Source: Annulohypoxylon bovei var. microspora (Eukaryota > Ascomycota > Sordariomycetes > Xylariales > Hypoxylaceae). From it: DNA of 64,000 nucleotides. How positions within the stretch are numbered: the first letter of the stretch is position 1; the number at the start of each line of letters is the position of its first letter. The notes under the pieces are model-generated. The model made no database searches. It was not told the origin of the DNA and saw nothing but the letters and a program-made list of their open reading frames with translations. Positions 1 to 10,887 of the stretch are shown piece by piece. The stretch lies in the NCBI GenBank assembly GCA_022836615.1, contig MU405231.1:124001-188000 (forward strand). Reading direction: 5' to 3'. The translations under genes and the position numbers were made by a program.

Positions 1-3000
1 GTATTTCAATCCATGCCTATCATTTGGCAATTCATAATGTTGTTATCGAGCTTTAATTGAGTAAACTTTAAAAAGGTAAAAGTCCACGACGCGAGCAGCG
101 CGAGTTGGAGACGCGCCGCGAAGCGCCTACCCCACTGCCACTAAGTGGTTTGGTCCGTGCGCAATTAAGCTCTTTATTACCCCACTACAGGACCCTAGCC
201 CCTAGAAATAAGCAGACGAACTTGCATTTTAAAGTTCCGTCAATAACCTTGAACACACAGACATAAAAGACAATCCCAACTATCTGGAACCTCTCCATAA
301 TTAAAACTCACAGAATTCTCAAAGGTTAAGAATATTGAGAAGGGTCATAAACTTCTCATTCATTAGCCTCTTGATCACCCATTCTCATTGTAAACTCGTA
401 ACTAGATACTTCATTGTCGCTTGTAAATGATGCATTTCTAATTATGGATAGGTAGGTGAAATATCGAAATAGGGCTGCATATTTGTTCCCCATCCTGCAA
501 GACGCACGCACAATACATCTAACTAGTCCACCTTTTGTCTCCATATCTATTTTCAGTATAAAAATAGACCTCGACTCGGCGTCACGAAGAACCTAGTTAT
601 CAAGCATTATAGTTGAGTTTATAAGACTCGAGAGTTCGGTTCGATGTTTTCCTATATTAGCACTCGGAGAGATGAGTTCCGGAACGGTAGAATATCAAGT
701 TTATCATCTTATTACAGTCGTAATGAATTTGTATTGCCCGAGCAATAGAGATCGTGACAAATAAATATCTACTATGGGGAGATCTATGGAGGTTACAATA
801 TAAATGGATCCGGCCAACTTTCATCGTGAGGTATGTAACTACAGCAATTTGGAACGGAGAATAAAATCATGAGTTATCTACTTGAAGTACCGCCATGCTA
901 CCATGTAGGATATCTAATCGAGTTATAAATCACACAAAACAGATTAGCAATCTTGATTAGAAGTAATCGCTTATCTCGTCTTATACAACCGTATCATGGA
1001 AATCTAGTAGATTCATAATATATGCGGTAGTGGGTAATATGATAAAATCTAATTTACTGCAACATTGAGATATTTATGGCTTTCTAGTGTAACTACAGCA
1101 AACTAGAGAATATCCATCTTCTCGATACTATTAACACTATCTCGGTCAATGCTAGGCTATGTTGTGTCATATGCTAATTCTAGACATCATGGTGTTAGGG
1201 CAAAACGTGGGACTTACTGCTAGGCTATACAGCTATAGTGGTATATATCGTGACATATGGTTAGCTAACCTAAAGAGGTTCCCATTAATAGTCACGAACT
1301 AACAAAGTATGAAAAATATTCATAGGTACATATGCAGACTTAATGATATCTATATCCCGCACATAAAACAAAAGACATAATTTCTTAGGCTGGTAGTTTG
1401 TTGTTTGTATCATATCCGAGGTAACACCTGAGGTTAATTTGTTATTCATAGGTACTCGAATCATAATTCTACCTAGGTATTATACGTTCATTGTAAAGTG
1501 ACCTTTGTGTACTTTGCCTAGACCTCTAGCTTCTACTTTTCCCTGCCATGCAAGATATTATCGTATATTTAGGCAATAACTACCATTATACTGCAATGTC
1601 TTTTTCTAAGCAACATAGTTGTGCTTAAGAATCAGTCAAGCACTATTGTCAACACACCATGTTAGATAGAACAGATAACATACCTACTAAGCCAAGCTTA
1701 ATATTTAGAACGGGGGCGTTATGATTAGAAACCAAATGCCAGCGAAGACTAGCCTATTCATCTATTCACGCCCGCACGTTAATATCTAGGTCTTAGGTAC
1801 GTTCGTGGGGTTTTTTGATAATTTTAAGAAGCCAACTACGGACACAGTATTATAAATGAAACTACTTGTTCGTTTAAGGGAGACTGACGGTTTGCATGGA
1901 ATATTATATTAAAGTACACCTTGCGAGCGAGTTAAGTTGGCAGGTAAATTATACCCGCAGGGATGTCGAGAGCCGTAGTTCTTTTTTTATCTTTTTTTAA
2001 AATGGGTTTAAATATTAATCGGACTTTATTGAAATCAAAGGCTAGTTTTTTGGAATCAAAACCGTCTCCTTGTATGTATTTACATTTCGCGTCCTTTCTT
2101 CCCTTTTTGTATGTCTAAGTGATGAAATTCATACCTTGGTACGGTAGCATGGGATATCCTTCTTGATTAAGACTAGGGTTTGAACATTCAATAGATAACA
2201 AAACACTGCAATTCTAACTACAAAAATTATTGTATTCCATATGGGTAAATAACGGTATTATAGGCGGTAAGGCGATGCACGTGCTATGTAGGCGCTAAAG
2301 TGGCAGAAAATTGAAAAAATTGGCGGAATGACTAACCTCCCGTTCCAGCAATGGAAATTGGCGATTCCCACAAAATTTTTAAAAAGGTCAATCAACAACA
2401 ATAAACTGTTGTTACGTGCGCAAAGTAAATTCAACGGCGATCAGAGCAATACATATCTAGTAGAATTTTCTCCGCAGCCGTTGTCCACGATATCTTTCTT
2501 TCGACACTCAACTTATTCTTATTTTCATTCTCATTTTCATTTTCGATCTACATTCTCACTCGCCACTCGCCACAAGATTAGGGTACGTTAGACAAAATAT
2601 TCATTTCAATTTTCAACGTTTGTTGCCTTCAATACCTACATCACATGTGTTGCCTTTACAATCAGTATTGAGGCAAGTGCAATATTTAAGGTATCTATAC
2701 TTATATGTACCTGCCTACTCTAACCCGTTTCCCTTACCGGCCCTTCTTTCTACACAAATATCACACTTTCCTTCGAATTTGTGGTGTCGAGCTTTTGGTT
2801 CCTGCCTAGGTACATATTCCTACGGTACTTGCTCGTACCTGCCTTTCCGTCACCTTTGAACCCCACCATCCTAATCGTCAGCCAACCGCCAACCTACCAC
2901 TCACTACCTACTTAAAAATCTACCAAATACTTTTATCAAAATCTTTTTCACCAATACATACCACCTACTTTCATACCATATCGTCCTTCTCGTCAATCCA

Positions 3001-3730
3001 ACCCACCAACTGACCGGCCTAGTTGGTACTACACCAGCAACAACTCATCTGACGCATATTTGTGTCATTCGGCCAACTTTGTAACTGACCTCATTTCTAC
3101 TCAGGTCTTCTACAACTCGACGCCCACAACTTCGACACCTGATCAGAGCATCAGAGGTCAACATTGTGACACGTTGTCTACATTCTTTGTGGTCAAGATC
3201 AAACATTTACTCTCCCTTCTTAGTACATCCAACTGTTCGCATTGGACAAACTAAGACCCGTTACTTGTGGTAAGTTTAACATCCAATGTTGAATTCATCT
3301 CATTCGCTATCTATCGCGAACCCCTCCACCAAGCCTTTTTTTTTTTTTTTTTTTTTTCTCTCTTGTACCCCACTACAAGGCGCACATATCGTCGCCCACC
3401 ACCTAGCCTGTTCACCCCACACCTCATCCTACCAACACATAGCGCCAATAGGTGTCTAACTCGCACTACCTTGTCTGAATATTCATTCCCCGTCGCCTAC
3501 TTCTTGGGTGGTTGAACGGTACCTGAAAATATTTCAAAGCTTCCAATGAAACAACGACATCGTAGCTTGGAAGTCAGTACTTAAATCCATTTGGAGCAAG
3601 GCGCATTTGAATCAACCCACCATCGCATCGCATACTGTTCACGTGTCTTCTGGGGCTAACATTTTTCTAATAGACTTGAACATAAACATCTCTGATAACC
3701 TAGAGATTTTTACAATTTATCAATATTATC
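1..3730. other. Gene-free AT-rich left end and long upstream region of the CCHC gene
   Basis: I see no supported coding region here. Roughly 140-2300 is visibly AT-rich with frequent TA steps and no open frame above about 60 codons, as expected of decayed, possibly RIP-mutated, non-coding DNA. A short GC-rich patch with a GCGCCGCGAAGCGCC core lies near 85-137. From about 2480 the + strand becomes pyrimidine-rich (TTCATTCTCATTTTCA-like runs) and stays so to the ATG at 3731, which fits the promoter and long 5' leader of the CCHC-knuckle gene. The small open frames in this part are proline/serine/threonine-rich products of that composition and are not called as genes. Confidence 0.6.
3337..3358 (+). 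repeat. Poly-T tract in the upstream region of the CCHC gene
   Basis: An uninterrupted run of about 22 T residues lies some 370 bp before the ATG of the GIS2-like gene, inside a pyrimidine-rich region. Such tracts in fungal promoters often exclude nucleosomes; that role here is inference. Its exact length may be affected by assembly. Confidence 0.8.
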
Positions 3731-4949
3731 ATGGAGTACCAAGGCCCTTCCCGTGCCTGCTACACTTGTAAGTAGTTGCATATTGTATTTTCTATCTCAG
3801 CAGTGTTGTTTCACGTGGCTTTACTTTTATCTCATGTTTGCGACATTCGCGAGCTTGATTTTATTGCGCGGTGGCTATTCATCAAGCAATCATCAATGTG
3901 TTGTCTGATTCGTCACACCTGTACACCAACCTGTTCACGAACCTCCCGCCCCTTTGACAGTATTTGGGTACAAGAGTAAATGCATCTCTTTTTATCATAG
4001 CATGTTCGACGAAGTTTCTTCAATCCCAATATGAATATCTGAACATATTTTGCTTCCTGTCGCCGTAAAACGATCTAACATTTTTTAGGCGGCCAGACTG
4101 GACATCAGGTATGTGACGGAAAACGAGCATATCTGATCATTGGGCAACATATCTGGGCAAATACTGATTGATCAACCATTAGCTCCGCGACTGTCCTAAC
4201 CGTGGCCCGCCTAAGTGGTAAGTTGTATTTTGTCTTTTAGCCAGTGGATTACTTGTTAATATCATCTATAGCTACAACTGTGGCGGCGAAGGACACATCA
4301 GTAAGCCTCTCGGTATTCTAATTTGGAATCAAACGTCTCTAATCAGCGATATATCTAGGCCGCGAGTGTCCCGATGGTCCTAAGGACAACAAATCATGCT
4401 ACCGATGTGGCCAGACTGGTCACATTAGCCGTGACTGCCCTCAGAGCAGCGGCCCTATTGGCGGCCAGAGTGTCGGTGGTGGCGGCGGTGGCGGTGGTGG
4501 CTCCCAGGAATGCTACAAGGTACGCTGGCATGCTATTCCCATTTACTCATAGGGGCAGAATTAACTTGTTCTCAATTTAGTGTGGCAAGATTGGCCACAT
4601 CGCACGCAACTGCCCTGATGCCTACGGTGCTAACAGCTACGGAGGCTTCAGCGGCAACGCTGGCTATGGCGGTGGTCAAGGCGGTCAAGGCGGCCAAGGC
4701 GGCCAGGGTGGTGGCAAGACGTGTTACTCTTGCGGTGGCTACGGCCACATGTCTCGTAAGTGAGGTTGATAACTAAGTCTATTCTCTTCTAACCTAGTCT
4801 TAGGCGAGTGTGTCAATGGTAGCAAGTGCTACAACTGTGGTGAGAATGGTCACTTCTCTCGCGATTGCCCCAAGGCTTCTTCTGGAGGTGAGAAGATCTG
4901 CTATAAGTGCCAGCAGCCTGGACACGTCCAGTCTCAGTGCCCCAACTAA
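3731..4949 (+). CDS. GIS2: CCHC zinc-knuckle nucleic-acid-binding protein, GIS2/CNBP/byr3 type
   Basis: Seven exons (3731-3767, 4089-4108, 4183-4217, 4272-4300, 4359-4519, 4581-4755, 4804-4949) join to 200 residues. The product contains seven C-X2-C-X4-H-X4-C knuckles, for example CYNCGGEGHISREC and CYKCGKIGHIARNC. Glycine-rich spacers follow knuckle 3 (a run of nine glycines) and knuckle 4 (GGQ repeats). Seven closely packed knuckles are the signature of yeast Gis2, fission-yeast byr3 and animal CNBP. These proteins bind single-stranded nucleic acid and mRNA, and act in translation and stress granules. The ATG is the first in the exon and each splice junction restores a knuckle exactly. Intron 1 is long (321 bp) for this genome. 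All six introns fall inside knuckle-coding sequence. The family assignment is firm; the specific RNA targets are unknown. Confidence 0.93.
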
Positions 4950-6409
4950 GCAGATCTACGACTCGGCACCTCGACTCCTTTCTAATGCGACAATTCGGTA
5001 TTTTATTTCACAGCATCGATTACCCCCAACAGTTTATGAAGGTGGATGGCGACCGAGGCCTTTGGAAAAGGTTGCCAGAGCAGTGGATGATTGGGATGGT
5101 GGACCATCTTCTCAACATATTCGACAAAAAACCCCTTGTATATTCTCTTCTTTATGGTTGACCCTACGCGTGGGTAGGTCACTATGGCAGGTCGCGATTT
5201 GGTAAAAGTCGAGCAATCTCACTTGGACGGCATGATACGACTGAAAAAAGGGGGAGGGTTAGAATCTCGCCTGATTCGGAAAAGTCATCACGGAACATGG
5301 AGTCATGGATTTGCTTTGCTAGGGATATTATGCTGATTCTTTAAGGGCATTGATCACATCACGCATGGTTTGCAAGGGATCAGTTGCGTCAGTATGGTCA
5401 CAAATGAATTTCCTTCTTCTATGCAGTTGATGTTCCTTAAAATAGGAACCGAACACGAATGAATTGGTTTCCTCTTTATTTATCTGCTTGAACGCCTATG
5501 ACTGTGAATACACCGCCCCTGACTTGCGTAATTCGGGACTTTGATGATGTTGGACTTTAATATTGTCAAGGTAGCTGAAGGTTTAAGTTGAATAGTAGGT
5601 ACTTAGTACACAGAAGTCTAATTTTAACTTCGTGCTTCGGGTTGGTACATTTCTAAGAAGACGTAGCACGGTCTAGGGCGTCAACATATCTATACCAATG
5701 TAGGTAGGTACCTATATAGATAAGATGGCTATTATTTAAGGGAGAGCCGTGTTTTGGCGCCTGCAACGGATACTTCGAAGTTGAAGACTAAAGGATACAT
5801 CTAAGTAGGTTAAGTGCTCAAAGATGGCCAAATAGTTCATGTGCTCTTGGCTAGCATGGGATGGGATGCAACAAAAAGTACTTTAAGACAGCGAGTGTCG
5901 TTGATTTATTCCTCAAGCTATCATTCACGTTTCGATGTGCGGGTTCTTGGTATCTATCTATCTATTCACGATATCCACGCTATCCATTCCTTTCCGGTCC
6001 GAACTCCGTTCCCAAAAAAGAGAGGATTGAAAAAAAAGCATCAATTAAAAAGAGACAAGGAGGTTGGGGTTGGGGTTGGGAGTTTTGTGCTGTCAGTCAT
6101 ATCCTACTAGGTAGGTATGTAGGTAGGGTTTGCGGCGTCGCACTGCGCTTCGATCACGATCTACATCATGCTAGAGTTTAGGTTCGGCACGCATGTGGCA
6201 CAACAGCCTGTGCGTCCGACGCAATGCGGCTTCGAATAGATTGCGGGTGGGACTCGGGCAGGCAGCCATGCTGAACTTCCCGTTTCGTGCGGGAGTCCGG
6301 GCTGATCACGGCATGCGACCCGCCTTTAGTTGGACAGCGCGTACATATTAAATCCAAGGTCTAGGTTCCCGGGCAGAAGTGTAACGTAGCGCAGCTGCGG
6401 GATATGTTC
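4950..6409. other. Intergenic region between convergent CCHC and phospholipase genes
   Basis: No coding region is supported. It holds the 3' flanks of two convergent genes, scattered AGGT repeats (near 5700-5715 and 6105-6130) and a G-rich GGTTGGGG tandem near 6060-6080. The overlapping 98- and 106-codon open frames at 5814-6181 differ in composition from the neighbouring genes and have no recognisable domain. Confidence 0.6.
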
Positions 6410-9400
6410 TCAAATACGAACTGTGGCTTGGGTTTCCGCTTTGTGCTTGTTGTCCTTCTTGGATAGGAGCTGCGAGATCATGAAGTGGCTGACGTCCTCG
6501 TCCTGCCAGTAGCTCATGTGCGAGGCGATGGTGTTGATGGGGTTGAAGTCGAGGGCGCTCCTGGATTAGGTTGTTCGTTAGTAATTATCTCTTGATCACT
6601 TTCTGGCTTAACCCAACCTCGTAGGAGAGAAAATGCAGAGGAAAAGGGAAGGGGGAATGTGAACTTACTCCTGGATGCTATAATCCACCCTGCCATTCCG
6701 ATTCAGCGCAAGCACTTTCGCCTCCTCCCTCCTTAGCTTCTGCGCCTTCAACTCCTCCGCAGCCCACGCCTCGCCAAGCTCCTGGCCCTCCTCGGCGCGA
6801 CTAGCGCTATTCTTGTGTTCCTCGATACGCTTCTTTTGGAAGCGCGCGTATAGCGTCTCTAGATCATCATCGATTAACGTCCCGGAGTTTCCGTCCGACC
6901 CTCCTGACGAGTTCTGGCGGGCTAGCGCCTTCTTCCTCGCGTCTGTCTTCTCCGATTGCGCGTTGATGTCTATCACGCCGCCTCCCACGATATTAGTGCC
7001 CGCGCCAGGGGGTAAGGGTTGCGAAGGGTTGTTGTTAGCGTTGAAGTTCGCGACGTCCTGGTTGGTAAGCCCGAGGCTACGGTTGAGGATGTTGCTAGCA
7101 ATTCCGGCGCTAAAACTAGACCACAGCCCGCTAACGCTCTGGCCGACTTTGACACCGAGGCCCGAGAGTCCTTGTGGTGCTACGGCGCCGAAGATGCCTT
7201 TCTTAGTATAGGGTAGGACTTGGGGTTTGAGGGACGACATCGCCGGCGAGATTAACGGCTCCAGGCGGTAGGAGATCGGATCGGACGGATGGAAAATATT
7301 GAACAACTGTCCTACCTTAGGAGACGAGACCGAGAAAGGCAGACCGGTGATGGCTGAAAGATGCTGTTCCGTACCCACGGTGGAAGAGAGAAATGTGTCT
7401 TCTACGTATTCCGTATTGAGGGGGCTCTCGGACGGGATTGCGTTAGGATTGCTCCGAGCTCCAACGGTGCGCCCCTTGAGCATTTGGAAGAGCCCAATCG
7501 GCGAACCTAGACAATAGAAGTTTTCCACGTCAAAGTCGAAGGCAAGCTCTCGAGGATCTCGAGGGGGTTCAAACCGCTCTTGAGAAGTAAAGAAACGTAG
7601 CGGATTACGCAGTGTCGTCTCTATTGGTTGCGGTCTTGCCTTCTGCCTACATAAGATGTCAAACATAATTGCAGAGCCTAGGGAATGCGCAATGATGTGA
7701 ACTTTGCCCTTGAACTCGGGGTTGCGCTCCATGAATAGTTTGTGAATTCTGTTGGACTCCTTGAGAACGATCTCTGCAATTTGCTCTCGGTAGGCACTTT
7801 GGTAAAGTAGGACGTCTAGCGCAAGGTCTGAGATGAGCGAGCGAGCAAACGCAACGCCTTCGATAGTGATATCCTCTAGTGAAGGGTCTGGAGGACTGTT
7901 AGCTGACAACTTATGGCACGAAAAGATGTGAATGGCGGCACTTACACTCATCTTCATCATCCGCGACGTCACCCAAGTCGGTCTCACCTTTCTTCTTTCT
8001 TTTAGGGAAATCCAACAAATGTCTCCAACAGACAGGTAGAACTTGGATTTTGCAATTTCCCGGCCCGTTTTCACCATCTTTATTAAGAGTCTTCAAATCC
8101 GCCGAGTGTGTGTAAACTGCTTTAATAGTCTTCCGTAATATGTTAACATCATGCACGAAATTGACGCTCTCCATTCTACAAGTGTTGGTTAGCATTTGGT
8201 AATAACCCTTGTCTGAGTAGCGCTATGAGACTTACCGAAGTCCTAGCAGTTGCCCAATGCCATGGGTAACTAGAACAAGATGCTCGATTTCACGCCCTTG
8301 CGTCTCTCCATCCTGATCATTGTAGTCATCTTGGATTTCTTGCTCCTCACGTTTTCTAATTTGCTCTTCCTGCTTCTCAGGGTCTTCCGAAGTCTCCACG
8401 AAGGACGCAAATTGACGTTTTAGACGATTTCCCCGGCGTTCGGCTTCTGTTGCAATCTCGTTATCCTCGTCGTCTCGGTCGGTTGCGTTATCTGATCGTG
8501 TGCTAGGAGGCGCAGACCTCCGCTTAAGTGCCTTCTCCTGTTTGTCGTCCCCTTTCTCGGGAGGTAATGTAGCTGTGGTGGGTGTAGTTGGTCTCTTTCC
8601 ATCTTTCCCATCTTTCGCTTTCCCAGGTTCTGAGTAGCCACGTACAAGTTTTACGCCGTTCATATACCCACCACCAGCAAATCTCTGATACACTGTTGAC
8701 GTGACCCAGGCAAAGACGCTCTCTGAAGATAACCACGCCGTACTTGAATCTTGGTAAGTGGCTATACTGTTCATATAGGTGCCGAAGAGACGGTAGGTCT
8801 GTGGTTGATGTTGCGTTGCAGGCAGGGTAGGTTGGGGTTTAAGTGAACTATCAGTCTGCGATTTGGCGGTTGCCTTGAGGTTCTCCGAAGATGCTTTCGG
8901 TGTTACGTCGTGCAATCCTGAATTACTGCGCATTCTGATGGGGTATTCCCAAGGTTTAATTTTCAAATATCCCTCTTCAAGTTGAGCCGCAAGATTCTCT
9001 TCACATGGTCGCAACGTGGACCCTTCTTGATAGAACCAACTACCACGGCGGATCTCATATATCGGGCCTAGCCAGTAGACTGGTGCCAATTCACGCTCTT
9101 CTATATCGACATCGAATAAGAAGTCTTCATTGACCGGGACTCGTAGACCGCTCCGCGGGCCGTCATCATCTTTATCAATCGTTGTATTGGTTTTATCCTC
9201 TGACGATACAGCCCTTCTACGTCGCGATCTAGAGCGTGCTGGTGGGTTCGCTGAACCGTTGCCCCGTTCGTCTTCGAGCCCCTCTAAGAGCTTCTGGTAC
9301 GCATTCTCGATCGATCTCGAATCATTCTTGGAAAAGGCAACAAATTTCTTAGGCGGCGTTTGTTTGGCTCCGTCGTCCTCTTTTTTCGATTTTAGGAAGT

Positions 9401-9779
9401 TGGGCTTGCGTTTAGGAACCTAGGAGTATAAAGTCAGGAGGTTATACATATATAAGACGAACGAGGTTTGTTGGAGTCTACTCACATCAACCGCATGGAA
9501 CCACATGACATTCAGCGGCGGACATTCTGGAGGGTATTTCTTAAAACTCTGACCGTAAAAGGTATTCGTGCTATGGTCGTCGGCCTTTTTAGCAGCTGTA
9601 GGAACCGTAGGAACTATGGGCTTAGGTTTGGAGGCGGCATCTTTCGGAGTAGGCGTAGTGCTGCGGTTAATATTCCACGGATTAATGGAATCGACGGCAG
9701 ATGCCAAATACGACCTCTCTACCTTCTTCGTCTCTTTCTTCTCGCTAGGCACGGCGGCATCGCTGTTCCCTGGAGGCAT
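6410..9779 (-). CDS. DDL1: DDHD-domain phospholipase (PA-preferring PLA1, yeast Ddl1 type)
   Basis: Five exons on the minus strand (9779-9486, 9419-8236, 8175-7946, 7902-6669, 6560-6410) give 1030 residues. The order is: a low-complexity start; the WFHAVDV and YWLGPIYEIRRGSWFY segments typical of the family's N-terminal region; VLVTHGIGQ; FVHDVN; the lipase nucleophile region IIAHSLGSA with Ser near residue 643; then FYCLGSPIGLF and FHPSDPISYRLEPL of the DDHD domain; and a C-terminal SHMSYWQDEDV segment. Relatives (yeast Ddl1, mammalian DDHD1/2) hydrolyse phosphatidic acid or other phospholipids at sn-1. Here Ala replaces the first Gly of GxSxG. The start is the first in-frame ATG (9779). The frame stays open upstream without an ATG, so an extra 5' exon cannot be excluded. 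Intron 3 is only 43 bp. Confidence 0.9.
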
Positions 9780-10887
9780 CTTACTCAAGTGGCCAAGGGC
9801 CCATCCGAGGATCCCTCTCCTAGAAGAGCACAATAATTGGCGTGAGGCAGCTGGGCGAGATGACACATACACACCTCTACAGCTTCGCGAGGCACGAATC
9901 AACGAATTCGCCAACTTGGTAAACGTCGAGAAAGATAAGGAAGAGGTATAGATAGGTAGCTAGAACTTAGGGACTGGAACTTAATAAATAAGAACAAAAG
10001 TGACAAATATACAACTGTATTATTAGGATCGATCGTCTGTGCCGCTTGGCTATCGTCAGAGTCAGGGTCGATCGAGAGGATGGCAGCTTAATAGGTATGG
10101 AAATTATTATAAATATAGAATAGAAAATATACAAAGCTTACTATCCAAACTTTGTTTATGATATTAAAGGAGAGTAGAAGTGCATGAAGTTTGCCTTGTT
10201 CAAATAATACATACAGGAGCTTGCTTTACATAGAAGCAATGGAGAATGGAAGATTGTAGGCTATCACATGGTAACATGGTAGGAACGTGTAAGCTCCAGG
10301 TTATTAACTGGACCTTCAATTGTTGTCCTTGTCAGCCTTAAATTGCTACGCAACCTATGACGGCTACCTAGCATAACGCTAACATCATAAGCTGCACAGC
10401 CTACATAAAAAAAATACCAATGTCCCCAATACTGCGGATTCATTGCCCCTCCCTAAACTTTCCAGAGGACCCCTAGCTGCCAAGGTTACTAGCCACACAG
10501 ACAGACAGCTGCCAGACAGCCCACCCTTATCGCGTTATCGGCTGTGTTTAAGGTTAATGGTGGGGCACGAGTTTATGACTCTAACCAAATCTCAGGTATT
10601 AGCTCAAGTTTTCAAGAGACCAAAAATTTACAAACACCGTGAAAGCTTCCTCCAGCGAATCTTATTGTCCAATTCCTTTTCTTCCATCATTCCGGATAAT
10701 ACCTGACAATCATTGTGTGGGATGAAGTGTCCATTACTCTCAGTACTGGGTTCGCGCAACGAATTACCCAACTTCAGTTGACCTTTATATCTTTGCGACT
10801 AACAACTTACGACTTGCGACTTGCGACTTGCGACTTGCGACTTGCGCATTTTACAGAGTGAAGATAGACTCATAGAGATCGAGAAAG
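9780..10887. other. Divergent intergenic region between phospholipase and Pol III subunit genes
   Basis: This is the shared upstream region of two divergent housekeeping genes. The first ~170 bp continue the open frame of the phospholipase without an ATG. The rest has no supported coding sequence. It ends with a heptanucleotide tandem repeat just before the polymerase start codon, annotated separately. Confidence 0.6.
10806..10846 (+). repeat. Heptanucleotide tandem repeat (GACTTGC)n before the Pol III subunit gene
   Basis: The unit GACTTGC is repeated five times head to tail, preceded by a degenerate copy (AACTTAC). The array ends about 40 bp before the RPC1 ATG, so it lies in the 5' leader or core promoter. 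Copies are nearly identical, so the array could vary in length between strains. Confidence 0.9.

Noticed and set aside
9780..9914. N-terminal extension of the phospholipase resembling an arginine-rich mitochondrial presequence
   Set aside because: The open frame there has no ATG, only TTG. Without a spliced upstream exon the first ATG at 9779 is preferred, so no targeting peptide is claimed.
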